Below are positions 20,474 through 34,617 of a stretch of 64,000 nt of DNA, piece by piece. The position numbers and the translations under genes are program-made. The notes beneath the pieces were generated by a model. The model was given only the letters and a program-made list of their open reading frames with translations. It did no database searches and was not told the origin of the DNA. The DNA comes from Elephas maximus indicus. Its lineage: Eukaryota; Chordata; Mammalia; Proboscidea; Elephantidae. Position 1 is the first letter of the stretch, and the number at the start of each line of letters is the position of its first letter. The stretch is from positions 98,904,480-98,968,479 of the forward strand of contig NC_064825.1 in NCBI RefSeq assembly GCF_024166365.1, in the 5' to 3' direction.

Positions 20474-23411
20474 GGACCTTATGTACAATGTTGACTGGAA
20501 GTGGTGAGAACAGGCATTCTTGCCTTGTTCCTGAATTTGGTAGAGTGGTGTGAAGTTATAGGTTATCCAGAGATGTTCCTTTCCACTCCTCGTTTCTTAA
20601 CACTTTTTTTCTTTATCATGAATGGTCATTCTGGATGGTGCATTTTCTGTATCTGTTGAGCTTATCATATGACTTTTCTTCTTTATTCTGTAAATGTGGT
20701 GAATTATATTGATTTTCAAATATTAAACCAATCTTGCACTCCTGGAATAAGTTCTTCTTATCATGATGTACTATCATTTTTATATGTTACTGGATTTGAT
20801 TTGAACATACTTTGTTAAATATTTTTGTCTATGTGCATGAATGATATTGGATAATTCTCTTTTCTTGTAATTCCTTTGGTTAGTATTAGGTTATGCTAGC
20901 CTCATACAGTAACTTAGAAAATATTTCCTCCTTCTCTATTTTCTGAAAGAGTTTATATAATGGTATTATTATTGCGTTAATGCTCGACAGAATTCACCAG
21001 TGAAGCCACCTCAGCCTGGAGTTTTCTTTTGAAGTTTTAAAATTACAAGTGCAATTTCTTGTGCAGACATAGGGCAATTCGGATTTTCTTTTTTCTTGTG
21101 TTAGTGTCTAAGATACAAATTCCATTTCCACTAAATTGTCAAATTTATTAACATAAAGTTGTTCATTATTCTTGTAATGTCTGAAAGACCTGTAATGATG
21201 CCCATATTTTATTCCTTATGTTGTTAATTTGTATTTTTTCTTAACCAGGCCACCTAAGAATATATTGATTTTATTGATCTTTTCCAAAAACCAACATTTG
21301 ATATTCTTGATTTTATGTTTTTTATTGGTGTCTGTTATTTTTTGTTTTTTCTGTATATTTTGACATTAATTGGCTCTTTTTCTCTAGCTTCTTAAATTGT
21401 TGATTTTAAAACTTTTTATTTTTCATATGGGTATATGTAGCTCTAAACTTCCTTCTAAGCACTGCTTTAGCTGCATCTACAACTTTTGATATGCGGTTTT
21501 AAAAAAAAAAATATTATTCAATTTGAAGATATTCTAAATCTCTTTTTATTGATGGATTCTAATTTAATTCTTTTGTGGTCAGTTAACATACTCTGAATGA
21601 TTTTAATCCTTTGAAATTTATTGTTTTATGGCCCCATATATGGTCTTGTGAGAACATTCCTTGTGTACTTTAAAAAAAAAAAACATATTCTGTAATTGTT
21701 TGGTATAGTGTTCAATAAGTATTAACTATGTTACTTTTGGTTTATACTGTTGTTTAAGTCAGACACTATCACTACGTTTTTGTCTACTTATTCAATCAAT
21801 AACTGAAACAGGAGAGTTAAAATATCCAATTATAATTGTAGATTTATCTATTTTCCCTTTTATTTTTTTTATATCTTTTGAAGCATTTTTATTAGATACA
21901 TACTAACTTAGGATCATTATGAAGTAACTCTTACTGTTGTGAAGTGTTCTTTTTTATCCCTAGTAATATTCTTTGTCTTGAAGTCTACTTTGTCTGATAT
22001 TTATATCATCTGATACTACATCACAGTCCAGCTTCATTATATCTTTTCCCATTCTTTTTCTTTTAAATTATCTGTTTGTTGCATTTAAAGTGCAACACTT
22101 TAACATATAATTGGGCCTTGCTTTTTTAGCCAGTCTGACAATAGCTGTCTTGAAATTGGAGCATATAATTCACTTATATTTAATGTTATTATTGATATAA
22201 TTGGTTTTAAGTCTACCATTTTGCCATGTTTTCTATTTGTCCTGTCAGTTCTTTTTTCCCTCCTTCTTTTAGAATAATTTAACATTTTGTAGCATTGTTT
22301 TATCTCCTCTATTAGCTTTTAACTATACCTCTTTGATATTTATTTTTCCTGGTTAGCTAGGAATTTATAATTTGCATTCTTAGCTATATAACCTACCATG
22401 AATTAATATGATGCCACTTCATGTATATTGTAAGAATCTTACAAGATTTACCCTAACAATCATTGTGCTATTGTCATATATTTTGCTTCTACATATATTA
22501 TAAACCACACCATACTTCATTATTATTTTTGTTTTACACAATTATTTTTAAGGACATTATGAAATTAGGAAATAAAAGGTCTTATGTTTGCCCACATGGT
22601 TATAAGATGTTCATTTCTTTGTGTATACTATTTTCCTATCAGCCTGAAGAACCTCCTTTAACATTTCTTATAGCCCAGGCCTGCTGGTAATACATTATTA
22701 TCTCAACTTCTGTTAATCTAAAAAATGTATTTATTTTGCTCTCATTTTTTAAAAGGTAACTTCACTGGATATGGAATTCTCAATTGGCAAGTTTTGTTTT
22801 TAGGTCCCCCCCCCGCCCACACACACACTTTAAAGTTTTCATTCCATCGTCTCCTGGTTTTCATTGTTTCTAATGAAAAGTTAGCAACAATTTTATTTTT
22901 GTTTCTCTGTGTGTGTGTCTTTTTTTTCTCTGGTATTTTAAACATTTTTATCTTTGGTTTTTAGCAACGTGAATCCAATGTGCCTAGGTATAGTTTTGCT
23001 TATGTTTGCTTTTTGAAGTTTGCTGGGTTTCTTGAATCTGAGGATTGATAATTTCCGTGATATTTGGGAAAAATTTGGTTATTAGGTCTTCATATACTTT
23101 TTCTGACAATCTCTTTGGTTCTCCAATTACACCTATGATCATTTTATGTTGTCTTTCGGGTCCCTGATATCTGTCTTTTTTTTAGTCTTTTTACTTTCTG
23201 TGCTTTAAGTTCTTCAGTCTTCTTCAATGTTCAGTCTGCTGTTAAACAATGAATTTTTAATGTCAGATACCATTTTTTTACACTCAGAATTTTCATTTGT
23301 TTCTTTTTTACAGTTTCCATTTCTGTACTGAGATTCCTCATCAGTTCACCTATTAGGTCTAGCTTGTGCTTTAAGTTCTCGATATATTTTGAAGTCCTTA
23401 CTTACTAAATC
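20474..23411 (-). mobile_element. Long antisense ancient L1 (ORF2 and upstream)
   Basis: The plus strand shows the reverse complement of L1 in order. First comes 'cattcttgccttgttcctga', then 'attctgtaaatgtggtgaat', 'gaattcaccagtgaagccac', 'gatcttttccaaaaaccaac', 'taagcactgctttagctgca', 'tggccccatatatggtcttg', and later 'tcaatttcttgcaggccag'-like and 'ggatatggaattctcaattg' blocks. No long frame survives, so it is a fossil. Together with 23566-24310 it covers about 3.7 kb and is split by an AfroSINE. Confidence 0.78.
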
Positions 23412-23565
23412 AGAGCCCTGGTGGCACAGTGGATAAGAGCTAAGCTGCTAACCAAAAGATCGGCAGTTCAAATCCACCAGAAGCTCCTTGGAAACCCTAT
23501 AAGGCAGTTCTATTCTGTCCTATAAGGTTGCTGTGAGTCAGAACCAACTCAATGGCAATGGGTTT
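23412..23565 (+). mobile_element. AfroSINE inserted in the ancient L1
   Basis: A complete short copy, 'cagagccctggtggcacagt' to 'actcaatggcaatgggttta'. L1 text continues on both sides, so the SINE is younger. Confidence 0.94.
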
Positions 23566-24310
23566 ATCTACTGAATGCAACATGTATGTTATATCTGGGT
23601 CTGTTTCTTTTGACTTTTTTTTTTTTTTCTTGGTTATGGATCACATTTTTCTGTTTCTTTGCATATCTACTAATTCTTTCAAATTGTATACTGGGCATTG
23701 TGCATCATACTTTGTTGCAAGCCTGTATTTATATGTCTTTCTGTAAAGAGTGTTGAGTTTTGTACTGGCAGATGGTTAATTTACTCACAGATTAGCTTGA
23801 TTCGGTAGAGGTTTGTTTTTAAAGTTTTTAGGGAGGGTCTAGAGTTAGAATAGCCCTACTCCTTGGCCTTCCTGGGATCTCAATGGAATACCCAGTATGT
23901 ACACTAAGGTTTCTCTATTCTGGCTCGTCAGATCTCCAGTGTCTCCTAGCCCTATTCAATTTCTGAACTATCTGTTGAGCACACAGTTTCTCAGTGATTA
24001 TTCTGTGCCATGCCTCACAGAGTCTTGCCTTGTGCATGCACAGTTTAGTGTTCAGCTAAAATTCATGGAGACTTTTACAAATACTTCCAAATCTCTCTCT
24101 CTCTCTTTCTCCAGCTCGTTCCTCTTTAATATCCACCAAACAAATTCCAGTTACTTCAGTAGTCTGTACTTTGATCTTCAACTCAGCGAGATCACTGTGC
24201 TGTCCTTGAATTACCCTTTCTTGCACCAGTCCAGAAGGTGCTTCCAGGTGGAAAGTGGAAGATGATTATGGGGCTGTCTTCTTGTGTTTCCCTTCTCTCA
24301 GGGATCACGT
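23566..24310 (-). mobile_element. Antisense ancient L1, continuation
   Basis: The same L1 resumes with 'gggtctgtttcttttgactt', 'ttatggatcacatttttctg' and 'actgggcattgtgcatcata'. The plus frame 23897-24265 is the antisense of this L1-derived DNA and not a gene. The right limit is uncertain. Confidence 0.6.
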
Positions 24311-24789
24311 TCTTTCTCTATTGTCCAGTGCATATTTGTTTGTAGCAGAAGGATTGAAAACAAAACAAACAAACAAACAAAAAAAACCCACTGACTAGTC
24401 TGGTACTAATTACTCCATCATGGTTTAAAGTGGAAATCTCTAGTTCAAGTGAGTAATTTATGTTCAAGAGTTTATATCTTTTCATCTTAAGTGGCCATAG
24501 TTTTACCTTTGATATATCTGAAAAGGCATGTAAAGCTATGTATATTTTATAGACAAAGAACATGGCAAAATTGGTGTGTACAGTTCATGGTGTTGTTTAT
24601 AGACTCTGTTTTAATGCTTTTCCTATAAGTGTGGTTGTGTGCTTCTGTGAGAGAGAATAAGAATGAGAAGGAGAAGAGAAAAGAGATCAAGCAAACATAA
24701 AAGCAGGGCAGACACAGTGGAAGGTTCAGAACCTTCATTTAAAAAAATAACATCGAACATAAAAGTCAATTAAACTTTTAAAATTCATT
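24311..24789. other. Intergenic DNA, no feature seen
   Basis: A (CAAA)n run lies at 24360-24382. Nothing else recognised. Confidence 0.4.
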
Positions 24790-25070
24790 AAACATTTCTT
24801 GCTATATTAGCTAACATTTTAAAAAGCTTATTATGTCCCAGGCATTGTTCTATGTGCTTCACATGTATTAAATTATTTAACACTCACAGTAACTTTTTGT
24901 GGTTGGTACCTATATTATCCCCATTTTGCAAATAAAAAGAAAACTGAGAGATATAGAGAGATGATGTAACTTGCCCATGGTTACATGGTCAATAGGTGGG
25001 AACTGAGATATGATTCCAGCTGGTCTGGCTCCAAAATAGACCTTTTTAACCACTATACTGTCTACATATT
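24790..25070 (-). mobile_element. MIR SINE, antisense, near complete
   Basis: 'tcccaggcattgttctatgt', then 'attatccccattttgcaaat', then 'gtaacttgcccatggttaca', then 'ttaaccactatactgtct'. This is the full antisense MIR order. Confidence 0.85.
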
Positions 25071-26477
25071 ATAGAAGAATATTGTTATTTCCCCCCTCCA
25101 CCACTCTATCTCCAAACAAAGTGACTCCAAAGTGAGTTTTGGTGAACTATAAAAACCTCAGTGGGATTTGATGCTGGTGAAAGATGCTTGAAAATTGAGA
25201 TAGGCATTCTGTTGGTCCACAAATTTTTCACACTGTGCTCTTCTAGCATCTTTCATTTTATCCTTGTCAGTCACCAGTACTCTCTTTTGACATTCAAGTG
25301 ACCTTCAAGCATGATGAAATTTGATGAGTGACTTGGGGAGATTTTCGGTGCCTACTTTTTAAATCTGGTCTGTTTGAGAAATCAGGTGATAGTTGTGATG
25401 ACCTATCTTTCTTGAGATAGAAAAAAATTTGTTTAAAAAAAATCACTTCCCTAAATCATTAATAATTCACACCAGGAGACTTTCAGACTAGTTCTGCTTT
25501 TAACTTGGGGGTGGTGAGGTTGGGAGGGTGGACAGGGATCCACTTCTGTATCTGACATATGATATTTCCCTGGGATGAGTTCTTTCTGTGATCTTTGGCA
25601 TTTCAGAAAGAAAGGAGTTAGCATATCGCAGGCTATTATTATGGCAAGATCATTTCTCTTTGGCCACCAAACAGTTGTTCCCTGAGTCACAAACCACTCA
25701 ATTCAGTAGTTGTTGAACTAAACTGCCTTTGAAATTCAGAGGAGAAAGTCTGTTTGTGCCAAAACCAAGCCCCTGAGTCACCCAGCACACAGCATGAAGA
25801 CAGTAGTGAATAGGGTAGGAAGTACTGCCAGGACCCACCCCTTGCAGCTAGTGTGGACCTTCAAGTGCCTGTTATACAGAAATCTTTACAGGTCGTAAAA
25901 CTTCATGTTCTCACAGACAGAAGGTACCATTGTCGATGCCCTCTACTTCTCCCAATGTTCTTGAACCTTAGTGAGTGAATCACGTATTTTTTTTTTAACA
26001 TGGATTGAGCCATGTACTATGGAGATCATATTTTATTTGTAATTTCTAAAGAAATTGCATTACACATTACAGTTTATGAAACAAAATAGGTAACGTTTGT
26101 ATTTGAAAACATAATATCTTATTTACTAGAAAGACTTCAGTTTAGACAGATATATTGGAGCCCATTTTAAAACCAGATAACCAGTATTCTTTTTTTCTTG
26201 TCAACCAAAATTCTGCAATTATTCTATATAATTGTTATTTTTCTTTTCTTTTTGGAAGGGATCTTCTGCTGAAGAAAGAATATGAAGAGATGCATAATTT
26301 CCAAGGAATTTACCTTTAAGACTAATAACACCAAGATAGCCTTGATTTTATTTTAATTTCTGTTTGTTATTTTTTCCACATGAAAATATGCATCATCTTC
26401 AGAGATCTTGGGTTACATTTTTTTTTTTTTTAGTTTTCTTGTGCCAGTCAAAGAAGAATCTCAAGCTCTTACGCTGT
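25071..26477. other. Intergenic DNA, no feature seen
   Basis: About 1.4 kb of unique-looking sequence. The minus frame 25451-25690 has no recognised motif. Confidence 0.45.
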
Positions 26478-26551
26478 AATTGGCTGGTGGGTTGGAACAT
26501 CAACCTTTCGGTTAGCAGCTGAGTGCTTAACCACTGAGGCACCAGGGCTCC
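26478..26551 (-). mobile_element. AfroSINE head fragment, antisense
   Basis: Only the tRNA-related head remains: 'caacctttcggttagcagct', then 'gcttaaccactgaggcacca'. The tail half is missing or unrecognisable. Confidence 0.75.
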
Positions 26552-27911
26552 CATGGAAACTTAGAATGCCTCCTATAAAATTGAGAAAGATCCTTTTATA
26601 CTGAGTATACTAAAGATGTCCACCAACTGACATTTCATCAAACAAAGAAATTGAGCCACCTTGCACAAATATATTTTCGGTTAAATATTTGGAGGTTATT
26701 GTTTTGAGACTCACCCACAGTACTAAAAATTAACTCAAAAGATGTCCAGCTGAAGGTTAATTTAAATATTAGCTCTATTTCTACATTCATATTCCATATC
26801 TTTCCCCTCTTTCAGTTCTTCCAAAAAACAAAGAAGGGCATTCATTCCTCCCTCCTTCCACCACTCCCTCATTGTCAAGTCCCATGTAATCAAATGTTTA
26901 ACTTAAAATTATGAAAAATCACCTTCAGTTTCTGAGGATTCCAGGACTAGAACTAAACCAGCAACTTGTGGTTTAGAGTGCAAGAGCTAAGAACACAGCT
27001 TTCTGAGCTGTAATGATATCGGCCCCAAGGTTAAAAGCAAAGGACTGTATTTTTATTGCCTTTGATTATGACATACTCCACATGAATGTCAGTAGGGCTC
27101 AAACGTGCACTGAAGGCAGCCAAATGGTAAACACGTTAAGCGGGAGTGACTCAGAAGGCACACGGGGAGCAGAGGTGTACAGAGGTAATGAGGAACTTTG
27201 CTCCTGAGAACAACTCCACTTAGAACTCAAGGGAGAGATCCTCACTAGAAAACTCAAAGAACCATAGTACCAAAATTGGATTCATTTGTAAGTTTTCTCA
27301 ATAGACATGGAAAAGATAAAGGTATGATGATTTAAAGGGACTAGAATCTATGTTTTGAAGTCCTGGGACACTTACCATACAGTCAAGCCATTGCACTTTT
27401 CCTTTCAAGCCAACGCAATAACTGAATCCTATATTCAAGGAGCATCTGTTAAAAAAGATAGACTCTAAAATACATTGATGTGAAGACCTTGAGGCTTTCC
27501 TCAATCCCACTTGACAGCTTGATTGTTGGAGCCGCTTCTTGCTGGGGTGAAGAGCTACTACTGAAGTTCATCTTTGTAGAATATTTTTTCTCAGCAAGTT
27601 GTCTTTATGACTTAGCCTTGCTGCATATTCCTGCACCAGGACAAGGCCCAGCTGTGCATTGGCTTTCATGAAGGCATCTCTAGAAGGTTATGAAGTCCAC
27701 TGGATAAGAGGGAAAAGTGCTTTTGTGTGGTCAGTTTGTAGGCTGAAGGTAGTTCAAAATAATGCTAAGTCATGCTTCAAAGCAGCTGCCTTGCCAAGAA
27801 AGTCAGAGGACTATACCATTGGCTTTGAAATCAGCAAACCCTGGGTCCTGGTCCTTGAGACATTGTGGACAGGGCCCTCAGTGTCTCTAAGCTTCATTTA
27901 CCTTCTTTTTA
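26552..27911. other. Intergenic DNA, no gene supported
   Basis: About 1.4 kb without recognised repeats. Several 60-85 codon frames (27013-27207, 27480-27916) have no motif. 27820-27900 may be a MIR piece. Confidence 0.4.
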
Positions 27912-28150
27912 AATAATAATATTTATTGAGTACTTACTATATGTCGATCACTCTGCTCGGCATTTTTATTCATTTGAATTTCACAACAATCCTATGAAGT
28001 AAGTGATGTAATTCTCATTTTGCAGATAAGGAAACCGAGGCTCAGAAAGGCTGTGAAGCTTGCTCAAAGTTACACAGCTAGACAAATAAAGGATCAAGAT
28101 TCAAATTCTTACCAGTCTTACTTCAAAGTCTGATCTTTTAACCACTGTGA
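27912..28150 (-). mobile_element. MIR SINE, antisense
   Basis: 'gagtacttactatatgtcga', then 'ttcacaacaatcctatgaag', then 'gcagataaggaaaccgaggc', then 'agttacacagctagac', then 'cttttaaccactgtg'. Complete antisense order. Confidence 0.85.
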
Positions 28151-29426
28151 AATGGGGTTAAGAATAATATCATTATTGACTCCGTGAGGATAAAAGAGAA
28201 AATGTGTATAAAATCACTGAAGCCATATACACATGTACAGTGTACACTGTTCTAATTATTAGCATGAGATCACTTAAGAAAAGGGAAAACAAAGCAATAG
28301 GTACATGATATGGTCATGGAAAAGTACACCCAAATGTCTATAAACTAGAGTTTTCTAGTTCTATATAAACCAACTTAGAATTTCCTGTATACATTATTTT
28401 ACTTTACCCCTTCAAAATATTAAATATGATATGTTACATAAATCGGGTAAGATGGATGGCCATCCCACTTTATATTGTGTCAGTCCTTAGAAGGCTGAGC
28501 AGCCTAAAAGGCAAAGAGAAGCAACTTTGATCCATTTGTTATCTCTGAGATGAACTGAGCGAGTTTGCTTATTTGTTCAAGTTACAAAGGCATTTGCACA
28601 GAAGTTCACCGCAACACCACAGGAACTGTAATGCAGGTTAACAATAATCTAGAGTATGTTATTTGCTTACTTGTAGGACATAGGAGGATCAATCTATGAA
28701 ACTGAGACATAATGTTCCTTAAGTTGCCACCACAGTAAAACATACACACCACCAAATTATTTTCATTTGCCAATAAATCTTTGGATGGACCCCTACAAAC
28801 AGTAAATTCAGAAACGTGATGATCAAAATACTTTATCGATTTAGAGTTTAAGGCAACCCAAACAAATAAAGGGGGGGGAAAAAAAGGTTTTTCAAAAGAT
28901 TTATTCAAGACCCACATGCTCCTCTTTCTGAGGAATATATAAAACCCAAGTGTTTGGACCACAAACCAAAGTATACTTTTTCTCTCGACTGGGTCTGCAG
29001 ATTCCTTGGATCTGCAAAACCCTGTGTGAACACTCTGTTTTGCTCTATGGACCTGCCTTCTCTAGTCAGAACTCTGCTGACAGGTGATACATGAAGTAGA
29101 AGAGAAGGTTGAGATCCTTCCTTCTGTTTCTACATCAAGGAGTTCATGAGAACCCTTCAGTCATCACAAGGAAGGCCATATCTACAGGGACCAACTAGAT
29201 GGAGTTTTTCATGCAGTCTCTTAACAGAGTCAAAAAACTGGCTTACCTCCTTCTATTTCCCATGGTACTGATGCAGTTAATTGAACTGGTTGGTTATTTT
29301 CGGGTATATTTTGAATATGTAATAATACGTAGATCAAGAATAAAGGGATGTGGTTACCCATTATGTGTCAATATAAAAATGCAAACTCATACCCTGGTTA
29401 CAAGATGTTGTACCATTTTGGGAGCC
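28151..29426. other. Intergenic DNA, no gene supported
   Basis: About 1.3 kb. The minus frame 28606-28962 (118 codons) and plus frame 29199-29480 (93 codons, running into the SINE) lack family motifs and splice-bounded limits. A G8A6 run lies near 28871. Confidence 0.4.
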
Positions 29427-29440
29427 TGGGGACTGAAAGA

Positions 29441-29621
29441 AAACCCTGGTGGCATAGTGGTTAAGTGCTACCGCTGCTAACCAAAGGGTTGGCAGTTCAA
29501 ATCCACCAGGCACTCCTTGGAATCTCTATGGGACAGTTCTACTCTGTCCTGTAGGGTCACTATGAGACAGAATCGACTTGACAGCACTGGGTTTGGTTTT
29601 TTGTTGTTTTTTTTTTTTTTT
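29441..29621 (+). mobile_element. AfroSINE, short form, with exact target duplication
   Basis: A complete copy, 'aaccctggtggcatagtggt' to 'cagcactgggtttggttttt', plus a T-rich tail. 'tggggactgaaa' occurs at 29427-29438 and 29627-29638, a 12-bp exact target duplication. Confidence 0.96.
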
Positions 29622-29639
29622 CGGTTTGGGGACTGAAAA

Positions 29640-32600
29640 CTTAGAATTCATGCTTATGTCCCTTATAAAGAAACATTCTTCCAAATTCTTAAGCTTAACC
29701 AGCCAGTAATTCCTCAACTAGAAATGGGGATAGAGTTGGACAAATGAATTTTCCACCTAATTATGAGTTGTTGATAGAAAAAAAGTGAGGGTTATAAACT
29801 TGTATCACATTTAGTGCATATTCAATAAATTTTTTAATAGAAAAAATAATATTTCCTGAAATTGGAACTGTATTAGAAAATCTGAGCTGAATGATCTCCG
29901 TACTTACAGATTATCTTAGCCGGTCTCCATCTGCTGAGCTATAAAGGCTCCTCTCCCCAAAACCAAGCAGACTCCTGTTAAAGGTTTGGTCAAGTCACAC
30001 AACCAGTTATGTAGCTGGTGCTCTAGCTTTTGTCCTTTGGACCAAAAATATGAAAGGCAGTGTTTGAACCCTAACCAGCTTGAAGTGGTTTTGTAAAGTC
30101 TCATGGCCTCTGTCCTTGGAGAGAGTAAACCAAAGATGAATTACCCTAAGGAAGGAGAGACAAGCTGAGAAAGCTGAATGTCATACACCGTGTTTGGAGG
30201 CTAAGGGGTCCTACTGTTTTGATCCCTATTGATCCCCACTGACTTCTCAGAGCCCTGTACCCCTTCGTAGCTACTCATTTTCATTGTATCAGATAGAATA
30301 TTGAGAATTACTTTTAGAATAAATAGAAGAGAATATGTGATAAAGAAGGTGATGAGATATCATGAAAAAAAGGAACTGCCACCCAAGATAGAATTTGCAA
30401 TTTTTTTTTTGGAAAGGTGGTATTGTAGATTTAACAACCCAGCTTCCCTTCCCCTTGGTTTTACAAGTTAATGCATGTTAAGGAGAAAAAAGGGTAGGAA
30501 TAAGGAATTACCACATGAGAAATGAAAAATTTAATCCCCTTTAGAAAAAAAAATTTTTGGGGTCTATGAGAATACTTCTTGGTGAGCCCAAACCAAAATG
30601 GCTTGTGAAAGAGCTATTTTCATAAGGTAATCCCAAGGATTTTAACATCAGGACGGGGCATATAGTTCTACAGAGTTTATGATGAAAATTTTTCTGCTTT
30701 TAATTTTTTTTTTTTGGTCATTAATAGTTAATAATTAACAGATCCCATTTGTGATGCCAAACAGCATGTTTTCCAACAGCCATTTTGTAGGCCTCAACAA
30801 CAGAGGAAAAATAATGTTGCTCAAGTAATGTTTTAAACCCAATTAGCAAAATTCAAGTAAGTTTATGTTGTTGTTGGTTTTTTTTTTTTTTTTTTTAAAG
30901 GCTAAGGCTTTATTTTCCAGGTTTTAATCTGAAGGGAGAGAAAGTAATTTATTAAAAATGGATGAAAATGAAGGATTCCATGCATGTTCTTTCTTTTTCA
31001 GTATGACAATAACAGCTGCAGGAGCAATAAGCTGACGTTTATCACAGCTCCTGATTCAATCACATTTTTAACTCTTTCCAGTCGTCCATTAGGCATTTGA
31101 AAGAATGATGAAGTAAAGCTTTAGTTTTCTTTCCCTCTTTCTTTTTTTCATATTCCTCAAACAAAATGCTTTTAAAAGGGTAGCCTATATATATATTTTT
31201 GTCTTGTGAAATGGTAGCCTGTATTTTTTTGTCTTGAGAAATGATAAATACATTTTTTAAAAAAGGGCTTCAGCAAAATATAATTAAGCAAATCCTATGT
31301 TTAACAAATTAAACCATTCCCGTGTTCAATTTTCATTTCTAGAAAGAGTTACTTTAAATAGTATTTCAACAACGTTTAAAAAAAAAAAAAAACCAAAGAA
31401 AGAATTTCTTATTTTTAATTTTTGTACAATGGAGGTAAAAACACTTTTATTTGTTCATGAAAACTGGACAGTATTCACATTTTCCTGCATGTAAGTGCCA
31501 AATTAATAAGTCTCATGGCGAACTTTTAAAAGAGGAAATGTAAGATAGACCCTGGTAAGTTGGAAAACATGTATACATATTTCTGGATAATGACTGCTTA
31601 AAATGTCACAAGAATTCTGGAAGGTCCAGATGCAAGCAGTCAGTGAGGTTAGTTAGTAAGAATTACAATTAAAAATGTAAAACTCCAAAAAAAAATTATA
31701 ATTTGAAGAATCCCAGTATTTCTAATCCTTACTCAGTCTAGTCTCCTGTCGAGGCATGCAAATTGAACTGAAGAGTTGAAGCAATTATTCAGATAATCCA
31801 AAGGAGGAAAAATCTCTTCAATAATAAAAAAAGGAGATTTGAGGAGCCTACATTATCTGGATTGTTTGTCCTCACTGACCAATTCACCAAATAATTGCAC
31901 TTGTCCCTGAGAATTTCAAAAGGAAGAATTTGTCAGGATTTGAGTCAGAGAGAAATTTCGTGAGCATTTTTTTTTCTGTGTATGCAACCTCAATGAAATG
32001 TGTATAAAGGAAAAGAAAATAAGACGCTTGGAGAATCCTCTTTCAAGAAAAATAAAAAGTTATTTTTGTAACAGATAGACAAATATTGCATTAATAATGA
32101 CCCCATCTCCCAAAAAGTTTTCTGATGACTAATCTTCTAGCACATTTCTTTTTCAGACGAGATGACAAGATTTAGTTAATCTGCCTGTCAGCTGGATGTG
32201 AAGCCCTGCACTTCAGCCCATGTGGTATTTGTGTATTCTTGTGAATTACACAATTTAAATAAAAATAAAAGAATTGCTACCTATGTGTCTGGTACATACT
32301 GGGGTAGTTACTGATAGATGCTAACATAACAGCCAAGCTACGAAATAACAAAGGTTCAGAAATTCAAAAATACTTAAATTGATCTGGTCAGCTAGAGATA
32401 GATGAGCTTTTGAAAATATTTTGAAAACTCATTATGAATATATTTTAAAAGTTTTAAAGATAAATAGTTGCATAAAACTAAAATGGGTTGCAAATTTTGA
32501 GGTAAAAATTAGGTTGATTAGTAGTGCATGAAATATATCAGATATTGAAATTAAAATAAAATTGGAAAACACTTTATGCCCGAAATTTTTACTGACAAAG

Positions 32601-33329
32601 TCTGTCATATGTCCTATTAGAAAATATAATATTTAAGCCAGGAATAGTTAAATGAATATAAAAAAAAGAAGCATAGTATTTATCACTTATTCTACAAATA
32701 CAGTCTTGTTAACTCCCTCCAACAGAATTACATTAATCCTAATACCTCTTTAAAAAAAGGTTCTGGCAACCAGAAATTTTAAAGGATAGCTGTTCTACAA
32801 AGAAAAATATTATCAAAACAGACATGAAATGGCTGTTATCTGTTCAGAAAAAGCCTGAATTTAAAAAAAAGAAAACAAAATGAGAAAATTAAATTTCCTC
32901 TGAACTTAACTTTTCAGATCTTTCATTTCAATTTTGTAATATTTCAAGAATTTTTCAAGGTAGCATAATGAAATATTTTAGACCCTTAACATAAGCCTTT
33001 TACAAAAGCCTGTAGTAACATACTGACAGTGATCACTAAATGTTAAACTAAGGGTTATTGTTAAAAAACAAGGTAATTATATTTTTTAACTTCATGTATT
33101 TTTAGCATTAAAGTAAAAATAGATATTTGTAAAATAATCTGAAAAACTAAGCTTCGATTCTTGGGAAATAGAGTTTGGCAATTGATTTTTCGTTTAGAAA
33201 AAAGCAGATATGACTAAAATAGAAATTTAATATGACTAAATATGACTAAAATAGAAATCATATCTTATATAATATATTGTACATATGCAAGGTATTCATC
33301 ACAAGTTTATGCAAACCTTATTTTTAAAG
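29640..33329. other. AT-rich unique DNA, no AfroSINE
   Basis: About 3.7 kb with no repeat I recognise and no convincing frame. Less AT-biased, complex stretches at about 30985-31110 and 32090-32270 look like possible conserved non-coding DNA. That is an impression only and cannot be tested here. Confidence 0.4.
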
Positions 33330-34617
33330 AAACAACTAAATTACAGAAGGATGCTGTTATCCCTACAAATCAGGCTATTTAAATTTTTACCAAGTAGGAA
33401 CGTTTTGATGAAGGCAAAATGATAACTACAAAAGCCCATTGCCAATTTAGTCCTTTTTTTTTTAATCTGGCTTATATTTGTAGAAATATGAAAAAGAGCA
33501 AAACAAACAATATTGCTGTAATAGTTAACATATGGCACTTTAAAAACCCGGTATGATTATTTTCTTCCAAAAGAAATGATTGACTCCTCCAAAATTTTAA
33601 TATGTATTATTTTTAATTCATAAATACTCTTACTTAGGAATAAAACTCTTGTGAACATTTAAAACTCTTCTTGTGCTTTTTAAAAACAGCTTAAATCCTT
33701 GATATTTGAGATACTAATATTTGAAACATTTGAGATACGAAAAGGAAGATGAGCTGATTTCATTTGTCAAACAATGGAAAAGTATATATTCTGGATAGAA
33801 ATGCTATTTAATAACATTTGCTAAAAAAGAAAAGCAATCTTAACTAAATATAAATTTTTTAAAAAGTTAGTTACGTTCCTTTTAGATTTCTAAAGCAGAA
33901 TAAGAGAATTTTACTTCGAATACCAACAATTAAGTAATTTGGTATTTTATTGCTCAGATTTTTATTCCCTTTTTTGAAATATAAACCTTATATTTCAACT
34001 TGTTTATAAATTCTAAACATAAAGTATGGATTCTAGGACTCGTCACATATTCAGTTGTTGGTTTTGAAAATGCACATAAAAGTAATACATTTTTGGTTTT
34101 ACATACAAATAAACGAACTAGTAACGGGTAACAGAAACTGCATGGCACAAAGAACTTTTTATGCATTTTGTTTTTAAAAGTTGCTAAAATAATGAATCCA
34201 GGAGAAGAAATATTTTTCACTTCATATGATACCTATAGTATCATAAGTCATGTTTCCAAAGAAAAATAATAATACTCTTTTCAAATTTCCATTTTGCCAA
34301 CTCTTAGATTTAAAGGAAATAGCTGCAGCAGATTACAATTTTGATGCAAAATGTAATTCAAACCATGCTTCGTCATCACATCTTAGTCAACTAAATATTT
34401 ACATTAATGTAGAAATGAATGTCATACAGTGCTATAGAGGATAAAGGGGGGCATTACATAGAACATAGGAACTACCTCAGAAAGAATCAGTGCAAAAGCA
34501 AATTTTAATACAGTTTTAGACCTTCAAATTCCTGACTAATTAGCTGTATTTACTTTAAGGTAGTTAGCCCTGTATGTTTCACAGTTTTAAAAGTTAAAGA
34601 GGGACAGCTTGGTTTTA
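33330..34617 (+). repeat. Left arm of a large inverted repeat
   Basis: This segment is the reverse complement of 35648-37070. In the inner half positions pair by a constant sum of 70265, for example 34605-34614 with 35651-35660. Read by eye, 34250-34444 matches 35821-36015 with no change in its 64-codon translation. 34430-34617 differs at about five sites. 33954-34220 differs by two residues out of 88. The outer part (33341-33680) is clearly more diverged, roughly 85 percent identical by my count. The translated frames are incidental and not genes. Confidence 0.93.
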
